Part shown: one piece after another, positions 27,204 through 36,920 of the stretch
How the letters are laid out: every line of letters begins with the position of its first letter
How positions within the stretch are numbered: position 1 is the stretch's first letter
Source: Methylorubrum suomiense
GTDB lineage: Bacteria > Pseudomonadota > Alphaproteobacteria > Rhizobiales > Beijerinckiaceae
Direction: 5' to 3'
Assembly: GCF_022179765.1 (NCBI RefSeq)
Contig: NZ_BPRE01000006.1
Span: forward strand, 186,001 to 250,000
Length of the DNA: 64,000 nucleotides
The notes under the pieces: generated by a model
What the model was told of the DNA's origin: nothing
Seen by the model: only the letters and a program-made list of their open reading frames with translations
Database searches by the model: none
Program-made: the position numbers and the translations under genes

Positions 27204-29627
27204 ATGCGTTTCATCCTGCGATTCTTCGCTTTCCTGTTCTCGGCCGGGGCGGTGCTGTTCTGCGTCGCGGCGGCCGTCGGCGCGTTCTTCTACTGGAAGT
27301 ACAGCCAGGACCTGCCGGACCACGCCGCGCTCGCCAATTACGAGCCGCCGGTGATGACCCGCGTGCACGCGGCGGACGGCTCGCTGCTCGCCGAATACGC
27401 GCATGAGCGGCGTCTCTACCTGCCGATCCAGGCGATGCCCAAGATCGTGGTCGCCGCCTTCCTCTCGGCGGAGGACAAGAACTTCTACAAGCACGGCGGC
27501 ATCGACCCCGAGGGCATCGTCCGCGCGATCCTGACCAACGCGCAATCGGGCAAGAAGCAGGGTGCCTCGACCATCACCCAGCAGGTGGCCAAGAACTTCC
27601 TGCTGTCCAACGAGCAGACCTACGACCGCAAGATCAAGGAAGCCCTGATCGCGCTGCGGATCGAATCGGCCTACTCCAAGGACAAGATCCTCGAGCTGTA
27701 CCTGAACGAGATCTTCCTCGGCACCATCGTGCCCGGACGCAACCTGCACGGCGTCGCCGCGGCCGCGCTCGACTATTTCGGCAAGTCCGTCCACGAGTTG
27801 ACCATCAACGAGGCCGCCTACCTCGCCGCGCTGCCGAAGGGGCCGAACAACTACCACCCCTACCGCAAGACCCAGGCGGCCCTCTCGCGCCGCAACGAGA
27901 TCATCGGCCTGATGGCCCAGAACGGCTACATCGCCCAGGACGAGGCGGTGGAAGCCAAGAAGCAGCCGCTCGGCGTCAACCCGCGCGTCGCCTTCCCGAA
28001 CGCGGCCAACGCCAATTACTTCACGGAAGAGGTCCGCCGCGAGATCTCCGAGCGCTACGGCCAGACCAAGCTCTACGAGGGCGGCCTGTCGGTGCGCGCC
28101 ACCCTCGATCCGAAGATGCAGTCCTGGGCCCGCAAGGCGCTGGTGGACGGGCTGGTCCGCTACGATCAGGGCCGTGGCTGGCGCGGCGCCGAGCGACAGG
28201 TCGATCTCGTCGGCCGCGATTGGGGTCTGGCCGTCTCGGAGATGCCCGCGCTCGGCGACATCGCTCCCTGGCGGCTCGCCGTGGTGCTGAGCACCTCCGG
28301 CGGCGTGGCGCAGATCGGACTGCAGCCGAAGCGCGAAGCCTCCGGCGCCGTCTCCAAGGAGCGCGAGACCGGCTCGATCACCGCCGAGGGGGTGAAGTGG
28401 ACGGGACGCCCGGTCGCCACCGCGCTCAAGGCCGGCGACGTGGTCTATGTCGAGCCGATGGATGCCGGCCGCGCCCTCTATCGCCTGCGGCAGAAGCCCG
28501 AGGTGTCCGGCGCCATCGTGGCGATGGACCCCTATACCGGCCGCGTCCACGCCATGGTCGGCGGCTTCTCCTACGACGAATCCGAGTTCAACCGCGCGAC
28601 CCAGGCGATGCGCCAGCCGGGCTCCTCGTTCAAGCCGATCGTCTACTCGGCGGCGCTCGACAACGGCTACACCCCGTCCTCCGTGGTGCAGGATTCGCCG
28701 ATCACCATCGAGGCCGGTCCCGGCCAGGAGGCGTGGACGCCCTCGAACTACGACGGCAAGTCGGGCGGTCCGCACACCCTGCGCTACGGCATCGAGCACT
28801 CGAAGAACCTGATGACGGTGCGGCTCGCCAAGGATATCGGCATGCCGCTCATCGCCGAATATGCCCGCCGCTTCGGCGTCTACGACGACCTGCTCCCCGT
28901 CCTGCCGATGTCGCTGGGTGCCGGCGAGACCACGGTGATGCGCATGGTCACCGCCTACTCTATGCTGGCCAACGGCGGACGGCGCATCCGCCCGACGCTG
29001 ATCGACCGCATCCAGGACCGCACCGGCGAGACGATCTACCGCCACGACAACCGCAAATGCATCGGCTGCGACGCCGAGAAGTGGTCGGGTCAGGACGAGC
29101 CCAAGCTCGTGGACGAGTCCGAGCAGGTGCTCGACCCACTGACCGCCTACCAGATGGTCTCGATCATGGAAGGCGTGGTCCAGCGCGGCACCGCCACGCT
29201 CCTGAAGCAGATCGGCAAGCCGCTCGCCGGCAAGACCGGCACGACCAACGACGCCAAGGATGCGTGGTTCGTCGGGTTCTCGCCGGATCTGGCGGTCGGC
29301 GTCTATCTCGGCTTCGACAAGCCGCGTTCGCTCGGCGACCGGGCGACCGGCGGCGGGCTCGCCGCGCCGATCGTGCTCGACTTCCTGAAGGTCGCGCTCA
29401 AGGACAAGCCGCCGACGCCGTTCCGCGTGCCGCCGGGGATCAAGCTGATCCGCGTCAACGCCTCCTCGGGCACCCGCGCCGGCTCAGGTGAGGGCGGCGG
29501 GACGATCCTCGAGGCGTTCAAGCCCGGCACCGCACCGCCCGACGCCTACGTCGCCGCGCCGGCCGGCCCGCCCGCCACCGTCCCGCCGGATGCCGGCGCC
29601 GCCGCCCAGGCCGGCGGGGTCTACTGA
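27204..29627 (+). CDS. mrcA: Penicillin-binding protein 1A, bifunctional glycosyltransferase/transpeptidase
   Basis: An 807-residue inner-membrane enzyme that polymerises and crosslinks peptidoglycan. One N-terminal membrane anchor (about 8-30), then a GT51 domain with SAEDKNFYKHGGIDPEGIVR (catalytic Glu near residue 92), GASTITQQVAKNFLL and RKIKEALIALRIE. The transpeptidase domain carries SSFK with active Ser474 and Lys477, then an SKN motif in GIEHSKNLMTV and KTGTTND near 678. An OB-like insert lies between the two. The C-terminus is Pro/Ala-rich and probably unstructured. Length fits class A PBPs of the order. A strong terminator follows. Confidence 0.95.
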   Translation: MRFILRFFAFLFSAGAVLFCVAAAVGAFFYWKYSQDLPDHAALANYEPPVMTRVHAADGSLLAEYAHERRLYLPIQAMPKIVVAAFLSAEDKNFYKHGGIDPEGIVRAILTNAQSGKKQGASTITQQVAKNFLLSNEQTYDRKIKEALIALRIESAYSKDKILELYLNEIFLGTIVPGRNLHGVAAAALDYFGKSVHELTINEAAYLAALPKGPNNYHPYRKTQAALSRRNEIIGLMAQNGYIAQDEAVEAKKQPLGVNPRVAFPNAANANYFTEEVRREISERYGQTKLYEGGLSVRATLDPKMQSWARKALVDGLVRYDQGRGWRGAERQVDLVGRDWGLAVSEMPALGDIAPWRLAVVLSTSGGVAQIGLQPKREASGAVSKERETGSITAEGVKWTGRPVATALKAGDVVYVEPMDAGRALYRLRQKPEVSGAIVAMDPYTGRVHAMVGGFSYDESEFNRATQAMRQPGSSFKPIVYSAALDNGYTPSSVVQDSPITIEAGPGQEAWTPSNYDGKSGGPHTLRYGIEHSKNLMTVRLAKDIGMPLIAEYARRFGVYDDLLPVLPMSLGAGETTVMRMVTAYSMLANGGRRIRPTLIDRIQDRTGETIYRHDNRKCIGCDAEKWSGQDEPKLVDESEQVLDPLTAYQMVSIMEGVVQRGTATLLKQIGKPLAGKTGTTNDAKDAWFVGFSPDLAVGVYLGFDKPRSLGDRATGGGLAAPIVLDFLKVALKDKPPTPFRVPPGIKLIRVNASSGTRAGSGEGGGTILEAFKPGTAPPDAYVAAPAGPPATVPPDAGAAAQAGGVY

Positions 29628-29652
29628 GCCGGATCACCACGCCGACATGAAG

Positions 29653-29681
29653 GAGCCGCCCCCGCCGGGGCGGCTCTTTTC
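29653..29681 (+). terminator. Rho-independent terminator after PBP1A
   Basis: GAGCCGCCCC-CGCC-GGGGCGGCTC forms a perfect 10-bp stem directly followed by TTTT, 25 bases after the stop. Confidence 0.9.
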
Positions 29682-30070
29682 GTTTCGGCCGACCGATTCA
29701 GGGCCGTTCGAGCCGCGGCAACGAGATTCTTCTCCCTCTTGCGAAGGGGGGAGGGGGCGGCGGGAAGGAGCGTCGCAGCGCCACCTGCATCGGCCCCTGC
29801 GTTCGTTCTCGCTGCGCAAGGCGCGAGGAGAGGGGGCCGTTCACGCTCACCGGCCGATTGACGGCATATCGTATTCAGAAAAACGATTGCCGTATCGCCC
29901 TCGTCTTTTAAAGAAAGAACTTTCGCTTCGGCGCCGAAAAACGCCGGATCATTCCTTTGACGAAGCGCAAGCGCAAGGCGATGATTTCAGGACGCGAAGA
30001 CGAGATCGGATCACTATTCCGATATGACCTTCGCGAATTCAGACCATCATCGAACCTGAGTGACGACGCC
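29682..30070. other. Intergenic region upstream of sfnG
   Basis: No gene is supported. At 29728-29840 there is a degenerate C/G-rich inverted repeat (TTCTCCCTCTTGCG near its left end and GGAGAGGGGGCC near its right end), distinct from the CCTCATCCTGAGG family. From about 29850 the DNA is AT-richer and should hold the sfnG promoter; TTGACG occurs at 29859 and 29957, but without a convincing -10 partner. I looked for a sigma-54 site (GG-N10-GC type TGGC...TTGC) because the Pseudomonas sfn genes use sigma-54, and found none. Confidence 0.5.
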
Positions 30071-31171
30071 ATGTCCCTGCGCGCCTCTTCCGAGCCGATC
30101 CGCTTCGCCTACTGGGTGCCGAACGTTTCGGGCGGTCTCGTCATCAGCAAGGTTCCCCAGCGCACCAGCTGGGACGCCGCCTACAATCGTAAGCTCGCCC
30201 AGATCGCGGAGGAGGCGGGCTTCGACTACGCCCTGACGCAGATCCGCTTCACCGCCGGCTACGGCGCCGAGTACCAGCACGAATCGGTCGCCTTCAGCCA
30301 CGCGCTGGCCGCCGCCACGACCCGCCTCACGGTCATCGCCGCGATCCTGCCCGGTCCGTGGAATCCGACGCTTGCGGCCAAGCAGATTGCCACGATCTCG
30401 GAACTGACCGAGGGGCGCATCGCCATCAACCTCGTTTCGGGCTGGTTCTCCGGCGAGTTCCGCGCGATCGGCGAACCGTGGCTCGATCACGACGAGCGCT
30501 ACCGCCGCTCGGAGGAGTTCCTCCGCAGCCTTCGCGGGATCTGGACGCAGGACAACTTCACGTTCCGCGGCGATTTCTACCGCTATACCAACTACACCCT
30601 GAAGCCGAAGCCGGAGCGCCTCCCCGAGATCTTCCAGGGCGGCTCCTCGCGGGCGGCCCGCGACATGGCGGCCCGCGTCTCCGACTGGTATTTCACCAAC
30701 GGCAATACGCCTGAGGGCATCAAGGCCCAGGTCGCCGACCTCCAGGCCAAGGCGCGCGAGAACGGTCATTCGGTCAAGGTCGGCGTCAACGCCTTCGTCA
30801 TCGCCCGCGAGACGGAGGAGGAGGCCCGGGCCGTCCTTCAGGAGATCATCGACCACGCCGACCCGGACGCCGTGAAGGCCTTCGGCCACGAGGTGAAGAA
30901 TGCCGGCAAGGCCTCGCCGGAGGGCGAGGGCAACTGGGCGAAATCGACCTTCGAAGACCTCGTCCAGTACAATGACGGCTTCAAGACCAACCTGATCGGC
31001 ACGCCGGATCAGATCGCCGAGCGCATCGTCGCCCTCAAGGATGCCGGCGTCGACCTCGCGCTGCTGGCCTTCCTGCACTTCCAGGAAGAGGTGAAGTATT
31101 TCGGCGACGAGGTGATCCCGCGGGTGCGGGCGCTGGAGGCGGCCAGGGCCGAGCGCGCCGAGGCGGCGTAA
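30071..31171 (+). CDS. sfnG: FMNH2-dependent dimethylsulfone monooxygenase SfnG
   Basis: A 366-residue luciferase-fold flavoprotein. It converts dimethylsulfone to methanesulfinate and formaldehyde using reduced FMN from a separate reductase. Recognition is by long near-diagnostic stretches such as FAYWVPNVSGGLVISKVPQR, ALTQIRFTAGYGAEYQHES, AAILPGPWNPTLAAKQIAT, NLVSGWFSGEFRAIGEPWL and EIFQGGSSRAARDMAARVSD, the last binding the FMN phosphate. Length is normal for SfnG. ATG at 30071 is used because the longer upstream frame is basic and unrelated. sfnB follows, separated by an inverted repeat. In a methylotroph the released formaldehyde could also feed C1 metabolism, which is inference. Confidence 0.93.
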   Translation: MSLRASSEPIRFAYWVPNVSGGLVISKVPQRTSWDAAYNRKLAQIAEEAGFDYALTQIRFTAGYGAEYQHESVAFSHALAAATTRLTVIAAILPGPWNPTLAAKQIATISELTEGRIAINLVSGWFSGEFRAIGEPWLDHDERYRRSEEFLRSLRGIWTQDNFTFRGDFYRYTNYTLKPKPERLPEIFQGGSSRAARDMAARVSDWYFTNGNTPEGIKAQVADLQAKARENGHSVKVGVNAFVIARETEEEARAVLQEIIDHADPDAVKAFGHEVKNAGKASPEGEGNWAKSTFEDLVQYNDGFKTNLIGTPDQIAERIVALKDAGVDLALLAFLHFQEEVKYFGDEVIPRVRALEAARAERAEAA

Positions 31172-31181
31172 GCCAGCTTCC

Positions 31182-31315
31182 CCGCCCATTCCCCTCATCC
31201 TGAGGTGCGTCGCGAAGCGAAGGCTCGAAGGAGAGCTCCAGCTTGCGCGCGATCCCTGGAGCTCTCCTTCGAGGCCCGCTCAGGCGGGCACCTCAGGATG
31301 ATGGGGATGGGTGGG
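31182..31315. repeat. Full-length CCTCATCCTGAGG inverted repeat between sfnG and sfnB
   Basis: An element of about 130 bases. Outer arms begin CCCCTCATCCTGAGGTG and end with the complementary CACCTCAGGATGATGGGG. Inner arms form a perfect 17-bp stem around TCGAAGGAGAGCTCCAG. It lies entirely in the gap between sfnG and sfnB, so both genes would have the structure in any shared transcript. Confidence 0.9.
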
Positions 31316-31348
31316 CCTTCGCATCTTCCCCCCACGACGGAGCCTCTC

Positions 31349-32608
31349 ATGACCATCGCCGTCAGCCCCACCACCGCCGAAACCGGCAGCCGGCCGCAGG
31401 GCACGCCCGGCCCCGCCCGCCCGCAGGAACCGGCCCACGTCATCCGCGACGACGCCGAGGCGATCCGGGTCGCCCACCAGCTGGCCGCACGCTTCCGCGA
31501 GGGCGCCTCCGAGCGCGACCGCACCAGCGCGCGCCCGCTCGCGGAACTCGACGCCTTCTCGCAGAGCGGCCTGTGGTCGATCAACGTGCCGCGGGCCCAT
31601 GGCGGGCCGGACGTGTCGTACCGGACGCTGGCCCAGGTGATCGCGATCATCGCGGCGGCCGATCCCTCGATCGCCCAGATCGCCCAGAACCATCTCGGCA
31701 TCGTCGCGTCGATCCGCACCGTGTCGGATGCGGACCAGCAGGCCGAACTCTTCGCCGAGGTTCTGGCCGGGACCCGCTTCGGCAACGCCTTCTCCGAGAA
31801 GGGCACGAAGCGCGCCGCCGAGTTCGAAACCCGCTTCACCGACCATGGCGACCACGTGATCGTGCGGGGCCGGAAGTTCTACGCGTCGGGGGCGCTGCTC
31901 GCCCATCTCGTGCCGATCGTCGCCAACGACGAGGAGGGCCGCGCGTGGTACGCCATCGCGGATCGCGACGCGCCGGGGCTCACGGTCATCGATGATTGGT
32001 CGAGCTTCGGCCAGCGCGGCACCGCGAGCGGCACCGTGATCATCGAGGACGTGCGGGTGGAGCGACGCCGCCTCGTGCCGGCCTGGCGCGGCTACGCGCA
32101 TCCGAGCGCGGACGGGGCGATCTTCCAGATCATCCAGGCAGCGGTCGATGCCGGCATCGGCCGGGCGGCGCTCGACGACACGATCGCCTTCGTGCGCGAG
32201 AAGGCCCGTCCCTGGATCGACAGCGGCCAGGACAGGGCCTCGGACGATCCCTACACGATCCGCGCCGTCGGCGATCTGACGATCCGCCAGCACGCGGCGG
32301 AAGCCCTGCTCGACCGGGCCGGTCTCGCCATCGACGCGGCGGTCGCGAACCCGACGGCCGAGAGCGTCGCGGCCGCCCAGATCGCGACGGCGGAGGCCAA
32401 GGTGCTGACCACCGAGGTGGCGCTCGCGGCCGCCAACACCCTGTTCGAATTGTCCGGCACCCGCTCGACGCTTGCCGAGCACAATCTCGATCGCCACTGG
32501 CGCAATGCCCGCACCCACACCCTTCACGATCCGGTGCGCTGGAAGATCGCGATCGTCGGCAATCACGCGCTCAACGGCGTGAACCCACCGTTCCACGCCT
32601 GGAGCTGA
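31349..32608 (+). CDS. sfnB: SfnB-family sulfur acquisition oxidoreductase (acyl-CoA dehydrogenase fold)
   Basis: A 419-residue flavin-dependent enzyme of the acyl-CoA dehydrogenase/DszC fold. Seen: N-terminal helical domain with LAELDAFSQSGLWSINVPRAHGG, ADPSIAQIAQNHLGIV, middle beta domain with FGNAFSEKGTKRA...RGRKFYASGALLAHLVPIVA and WSSFGQRGTASGTVIIEDV, and a C-terminal helical domain ending in FELSGTRSTLAEHNLDRHWRNARTHTLHDPVRWK, typical of the SfnB/DszC group. Proteins of this type desulfurise organosulfur compounds or work with SfnG. The ATG at 31349 has GGAG 8 bases upstream. Its 60-residue N-terminus includes a Pro-rich segment of low conservation. Likely induced by sulfate limitation. 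Confidence 0.88.
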   Translation: MTIAVSPTTAETGSRPQGTPGPARPQEPAHVIRDDAEAIRVAHQLAARFREGASERDRTSARPLAELDAFSQSGLWSINVPRAHGGPDVSYRTLAQVIAIIAAADPSIAQIAQNHLGIVASIRTVSDADQQAELFAEVLAGTRFGNAFSEKGTKRAAEFETRFTDHGDHVIVRGRKFYASGALLAHLVPIVANDEEGRAWYAIADRDAPGLTVIDDWSSFGQRGTASGTVIIEDVRVERRRLVPAWRGYAHPSADGAIFQIIQAAVDAGIGRAALDDTIAFVREKARPWIDSGQDRASDDPYTIRAVGDLTIRQHAAEALLDRAGLAIDAAVANPTAESVAAAQIATAEAKVLTTEVALAAANTLFELSGTRSTLAEHNLDRHWRNARTHTLHDPVRWKIAIVGNHALNGVNPPFHAWS

Positions 32609-32769
32609 CGGTCTTCGGGCCGCCCCGACCGCGTTTCGGGCAGCTGCGCCATACGGGCGCGGCGGAACGCCGGATCAACCCGGCCCTCCGCCGCGTTCTG
32701 CCTTCCGGATTTCGATCAATTCCAGACTGGCCCCCGGTGGCCCGTCGCGGATGAGCGGGACGGCAAGGC

Positions 32770-33420
32770 ATGACAGCAGGCTCGACCAGAGACACGCGCT
32801 TCGATCCGACGCGCCGGGGAGTGATGGGGGGATGCGCGGCGCTCGCGACCCTCGGTGCGACCTTGCGCGGTCAGGCGGTCGCCGCCCCGGCCGCCGGGGA
32901 TCCGCAGCCCCAGACCATGCCGGTCTCGCTGACGATCAACGGACAGCGGCACGACCTGACCCTCGACACCCGCACGACCCTGCTCGACGCCCTGCGCGAG
33001 CATCTCGACCTGACCGGCTCGAAGAAGGGCTGCGATCACGGCCAGTGCGGCGCCTGCACGGTGCTGGTGAACGGCCGACGCATCAATTCCTGCTTGAGCC
33101 TCGCGGCCATGCACGAGGGCGACAACGTCACCACCATCGAGGGGCTGGCCCAGGGCGAAACCCTACATCCGCTCCAGGCGGCCTTCCTGCACCATGACGG
33201 CTTCCAGTGCGGCTACTGCACGCCGGGCCAGATCTGCTCCGCCGCCGGCATGCTGTCGGAAATCGAGGCGGGCTGGCCGAGCCACGTCACCGATGACCTG
33301 ACACAGACGGCCTCGCTGACCGATGAGGAAATCCGCGAGCGCATGAGCGGCAATATCTGCCGTTGCTCGGCCTATCCCAACATCGTCGCGGCGATCCGCG
33401 ACGCCTCCACCAAGATCTGA
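32770..33420 (+). CDS. paoA: Aldehyde oxidoreductase 2Fe-2S subunit (PaoA/YagT type), Tat-exported
   Basis: A 216-residue small subunit of a molybdenum hydroxylase. The N-terminus has a twin-arginine signal ([18 protein letters not shown], residues 14-31), so the folded complex should be periplasmic. The first [2Fe-2S] cluster is bound by the cysteines of [18 protein letters not shown] plus C in INSCLSLA; the second by [13 protein letters not shown] and [11 protein letters not shown]. It passes electrons from the molybdenum site to FAD. It is the first gene of a three-gene operon with 11 bases to the FAD subunit. The E. coli PaoABC complex oxidises aromatic aldehydes; substrate here is unknown. 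Confidence 0.92.
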   Translation: MTAGSTRDTRFDPTRRGVMGGCAALATLGATLRGQAVAAPAAGDPQPQTMPVSLTINGQRHDLTLDTRTTLLDALREHLDLTGSKKGCDHGQCGACTVLVNGRRINSCLSLAAMHEGDNVTTIEGLAQGETLHPLQAAFLHHDGFQCGYCTPGQICSAAGMLSEIEAGWPSHVTDDLTQTASLTDEEIRERMSGNICRCSAYPNIVAAIRDASTKI

Positions 33421-33431
33421 GGGCTGAGCCG

Positions 33432-34406
33432 ATGAAAGCCTTCGCCTACGAGCGCCCCACCACCGTCCAGGACGCCGCACGGCTCGCCAGCGAGCGACCG
33501 AACGCGCGCTTCATCGCCGGCGGCACCAATCTGCTCGACCTGATGAAGCTTCAGATCGAGACGCCGGCAACGCTCATCGACGTGAACCGCCTGCCGCTCG
33601 CCGAAGTCTCCGACACGCCCGAAGGCGGCCTGCGGATCGGCGCCCTCGTGCGCAATTCCGACCTCGCCGCACATCCGCGGGTGCGCAAGGATTACGCGGT
33701 GCTGGGCAAAGCCCTGCTCGCGGGTGCCTCGGGCCAGTTGCGCAACAAGGCCACCACGGCCGGCAACCTGTTGCAGCGGACCCGCTGCTACTACTTCTAC
33801 GACACGACCCAGCCTTGCAACAAGCGCGAGCCCGGCTCGGGCTGCTCCGCCATCGGCGGGTTCAACCGCATCATGGCGGTGCTCGGCACGAGCGAGGCCT
33901 GCATCGCGACCAATCCGTCCGACATGAACGTGGCGATGCGGGCACTCGACGCCACCGTGGAGACGACGAATCCGCAGGGCCAGTCGCGGACGATTCCGAT
34001 GGCCGATTTCCATCGCCTGCCCGGCGACACACCGCAGGTCGAGACGACTCTGAAGCCCGGCGAATTGATCACGGCGGTGACTTTGCCGAAGCCCGTCGAG
34101 GGCGTGCATCTCTACCGGAAGGTCCGGGATCGCGCATCCTATGCCTTCGCCACCGTGTCGGTCGCGGCGATCATCGCCAAGGGTGACGGCGACAAGCCGC
34201 GACTGGCCAAACTGGCCTTCGGCGGGCTCGCCCACAAGCCGTGGCGGGTCGAGGCGGCGGAAGCCGCCCTCGTCGAGACCGGCTCGGCCGACGCCGCCGC
34301 CGATCGGGTGCTGGAGGGCGCCCGCGGTTACGGTTCGAACGATTTCAAGATCCCGCTGACCCGCCGGACGCTGCGCGCGACCATCGCCGAAGCCCTGCGC
34401 GCTTAG
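33432..34406 (+). CDS. paoB: Aldehyde oxidoreductase FAD-binding subunit (PaoB/YagS type)
   Basis: A 324-residue medium subunit. FAD is held by the pyrophosphate-binding loop [15 protein letters not shown] (near residues 27-42) and by the [19 protein letters not shown] segment near 105. A cluster of cysteines follows ([23 protein letters not shown]), which in PaoB ligates an extra [4Fe-4S] cluster; the same spacing is visible here, arguing for PaoB rather than a generic xanthine dehydrogenase subunit. The C-terminal domain (about 220-320) is standard. The ATG is 11 bases after the paoA stop. No signal peptide: export would be by hitch-hiking with the Tat-bearing subunit. Confidence 0.92.
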   Translation: MKAFAYERPTTVQDAARLASERPNARFIAGGTNLLDLMKLQIETPATLIDVNRLPLAEVSDTPEGGLRIGALVRNSDLAAHPRVRKDYAVLGKALLAGASGQLRNKATTAGNLLQRTRCYYFYDTTQPCNKREPGSGCSAIGGFNRIMAVLGTSEACIATNPSDMNVAMRALDATVETTNPQGQSRTIPMADFHRLPGDTPQVETTLKPGELITAVTLPKPVEGVHLYRKVRDRASYAFATVSVAAIIAKGDGDKPRLAKLAFGGLAHKPWRVEAAEAALVETGSADAAADRVLEGARGYGSNDFKIPLTRRTLRATIAEALRA

Positions 34407-34500
34407 GGACCGCGAGCCGCGCTTCCGCACTCCTTTCAAGGTCGGCTTTCCTAGGAGGCCGACCCCCACCTTTCGACTCGATGCTTCGAGGACACCCGCC

Positions 34501-36735
34501 ATGGACATGAACCAGCCGATCGGCACCACGCCGCTGGACCGGGCGGACGGCCTGGTCGGGCGACCGATCGACCGCATCGACGGCCGCCTCAAGGTGACCG
34601 GCCGGGCTCCCTACGCCTACGAAGTCCGCGATCTGGCGAAACCGGCCTACGGCTTCATCGTCGAGGCCTCGATCGCCAAGGGCACGATCCGCCGGCTCGA
34701 CACCGACGCGGCACGGCGGGCGCCGGGCGTGCTGCTCGTCATGACCCACGAGAACGTGCCGGAGCAGGGGGAGAAGAAGGAGCAGGTGTTCCCGCAATTG
34801 CAGGGCGCCGAGATCCGTTTCCGGGGCCAGCCCATCGCCTTCGTGGTGGCCGAAAGCTTCGAGCAGGCCCGCGCGGCGGCGGCCCTCGTGAAGGCCGATT
34901 ACGCGGTGCAGACCCCGCAGGCCTCGCTCCGGGACGCCAAACCCACGGCGTTCGAGCCGAAGGCGATGCAGACGCCGCCGGATTCGAAGCTCGGTGATTT
35001 CGACGGCGCCTTCGCCGCCGCACCGGTGAAGCTCGACGTGGAATACACCACGCCGGTGCAGATCCACGCCCAGATGGAGCCGCACGCCACCATCGCCTCG
35101 TGGGAATCGGGCCAGGACGGCGAGCGGGTGACGCTGTACACGGCAAACCAAATGCTCAACCGCGGCCAGGCCTCGCTGGCCCAGGTGCTGAAGCTCGACC
35201 CGAAGAATGTACGCCTGATCTCGCATTACATCGGCGGCGGCTTCGGCTCGAAACTGCAGCCGCAGCCGGAAGCGACGCTCGCGGCCCTCGCGTCGCGCAG
35301 CCTGCGCCGCCCCGTGAAGGTGGCGATGACGCGCCAGCAGGAATTCCACGTCGCGACCCACCGTTCGGACACGATCCAGCGCATCCGCCTCGGGGCCGAC
35401 GCGAACGGGCGGCTGACCGCCATCGGCCACGAATCCTGGTCGGCGGCCACCCCGGGAGACGGCTTCTACGAGACCTCGGCCAACGTCACCCGCGCGCTCT
35501 ACGCGGCGGAGAACCGCATCACCCGGCACCGGCTCGCCAATCTCAACAAGCCCGTCGCCTCGGCGATGCGGGCCCCCGGCGAGGCCGTCGGGCAGCTCGC
35601 CTTCGAATGCGCCATGGACGAGTTGGCCGAGCAGCTGAAGGTCGATCCGATCGAGCTGCGCATCCGCAACGAGCCGGAGCAGGACCCCGAGAAGAAGGTC
35701 CCGTTCTCGACGCGTCAGCTGGTGGCCTGCATGCGCGAGGGCGCGCAGCGCTTCGGTTGGGACAAGCGCGGCGCGGTCGGCGCGACGCGGGACGGGCGCT
35801 GGCTCGTCGGCATGGGTATGGCCGCCGCGGCGCGGCTCAACCCGCTGATGCCCTCGCAGGCGAGCGTCCGGCTGAATCCCGACGGCACCCTCACGGTGCG
35901 CATGGCCATGACCGATATCGGCACCGGCACCTACACGATCCTGGCGCAGGTCGCGGGCGAGATGATGGGCCTGCCGGTGGAGCGCATCCGTGTCGAGATC
36001 GGCGACACGGCCTATCCGAAGGCGGCGGGCTCCGGCGGCTCCTTCGGTGCGGGCTCGGCCGGCTCGGCGCTCTACGTCGCCTGCGACAACCTCCGTCAGG
36101 CGCTGCTGACGCAGGCCGGCCTGAACCCGGAGGGCGCGACATTCGCCGAGGGGCGTGTCGTCTCGGGCAACCGATCCGAGGCTCTGACCGATCTCGCCGG
36201 CAAGGACGGCGTCGAGGCCAAGGGCGAGATCAAGCCCGGCGCGATGAAGGAGAAATACTCGCAGCACTCCTACGGCGCGCATTTCGCCGAGGTCGGCGTC
36301 GACGCTGACACCGGCGAGATCCGGCTGCGGCGCATGCTCGGAGTGTTCACCGGCGGACGCATCCTCAACCAGAAGACCGCCCGCTCGCAGGCGCTCGGCG
36401 GGATGATCTTCGGCATCGGCGCCGCCCTGATGGAGGCCGCCGAGATCGACACCCGCACCGGCCAGTTCGTGAACCACGATCTCGCCGAGTACCACGTCCC
36501 GGCGCATGCCGACGTGCCGGCCATCGACGCGATGTTCCTGCCGGAACTCGACGACAAGTCGAACCCCCTGAAGAGCAAGGGGCTCGGCGAGGTCAGCATC
36601 TGCGGCGCGGGCGCGGCTCTGGCCAACGCCGTCTACAACGCCACCGGCGTGCGCATCCGCGAATACCCGCTCACCCTCGACAAGGTGCTCGAGGGCTGGG
36701 ACGAGCACGAGGGCCACGCGCAGCGGCGGACCTGA
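34501..36735 (+). CDS. paoC: Aldehyde oxidoreductase molybdenum-binding subunit (PaoC/YagR type)
   Basis: A 744-residue large subunit carrying the molybdenum cofactor. Visible motifs: IDGRLKVTGRAPYAYE near residue 27, LDVEYTTPVQIHAQMEPHATIA, YIGGGFGSKL near 245, SAMRAPGEAVGQLAFECAMDELAE, AGSGGSFGAGSAGSALY, and the catalytic Glu in KSKGLGEVSICGAG near the C-terminus. Length agrees with the PaoC family. Starts 94 bases after paoB, with a longer gap than between A and B. No MocA/PaoD-type maturation factor adjoins; it must be encoded elsewhere. The complex would oxidise aldehydes in the periplasm; aldehydes are abundant in methylotrophic or plant-surface life, which is inference. Confidence 0.92.
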   Translation: MDMNQPIGTTPLDRADGLVGRPIDRIDGRLKVTGRAPYAYEVRDLAKPAYGFIVEASIAKGTIRRLDTDAARRAPGVLLVMTHENVPEQGEKKEQVFPQLQGAEIRFRGQPIAFVVAESFEQARAAAALVKADYAVQTPQASLRDAKPTAFEPKAMQTPPDSKLGDFDGAFAAAPVKLDVEYTTPVQIHAQMEPHATIASWESGQDGERVTLYTANQMLNRGQASLAQVLKLDPKNVRLISHYIGGGFGSKLQPQPEATLAALASRSLRRPVKVAMTRQQEFHVATHRSDTIQRIRLGADANGRLTAIGHESWSAATPGDGFYETSANVTRALYAAENRITRHRLANLNKPVASAMRAPGEAVGQLAFECAMDELAEQLKVDPIELRIRNEPEQDPEKKVPFSTRQLVACMREGAQRFGWDKRGAVGATRDGRWLVGMGMAAAARLNPLMPSQASVRLNPDGTLTVRMAMTDIGTGTYTILAQVAGEMMGLPVERIRVEIGDTAYPKAAGSGGSFGAGSAGSALYVACDNLRQALLTQAGLNPEGATFAEGRVVSGNRSEALTDLAGKDGVEAKGEIKPGAMKEKYSQHSYGAHFAEVGVDADTGEIRLRRMLGVFTGGRILNQKTARSQALGGMIFGIGAALMEAAEIDTRTGQFVNHDLAEYHVPAHADVPAIDAMFLPELDDKSNPLKSKGLGEVSICGAGAALANAVYNATGVRIREYPLTLDKVLEGWDEHEGHAQRRT

Positions 36736-36758
36736 GGCGGCGGCCGGAGAGCGTTTTC

Positions 36759-36890
36759 CAACCCTCTCCCTCATCCTGAGGCGGCGGCGCGCAGCGCCGC
36801 CCTCGAAGGAGGCCTCCAGGAATCGCGCGGCGGTCTGGAAGCCTCCTTCGAGGCTACGCTTCGCTCCGCACCTCAGGATGAGGGGTTGGG
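36759..36890. repeat. CCTCATCCTGAGG inverted repeat after paoC
   Basis: Full-length copy: left arm around CCCTCATCCTGAGG, right arm around CCTCAGGATGAGGGG, with an inner stem built on CCTCGAAGGAGGCCTCCAG and its approximate complement. It fills most of the 185-base gap between the convergent paoC and isochorismatase genes. There is also a small internal hairpin (GGCGGCG...CGCCGCC) in the left half. Confidence 0.88.
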
Positions 36891-36920
36891 TCGGACGAGC
36901 GGGTGACGTCGCCGAACGAT

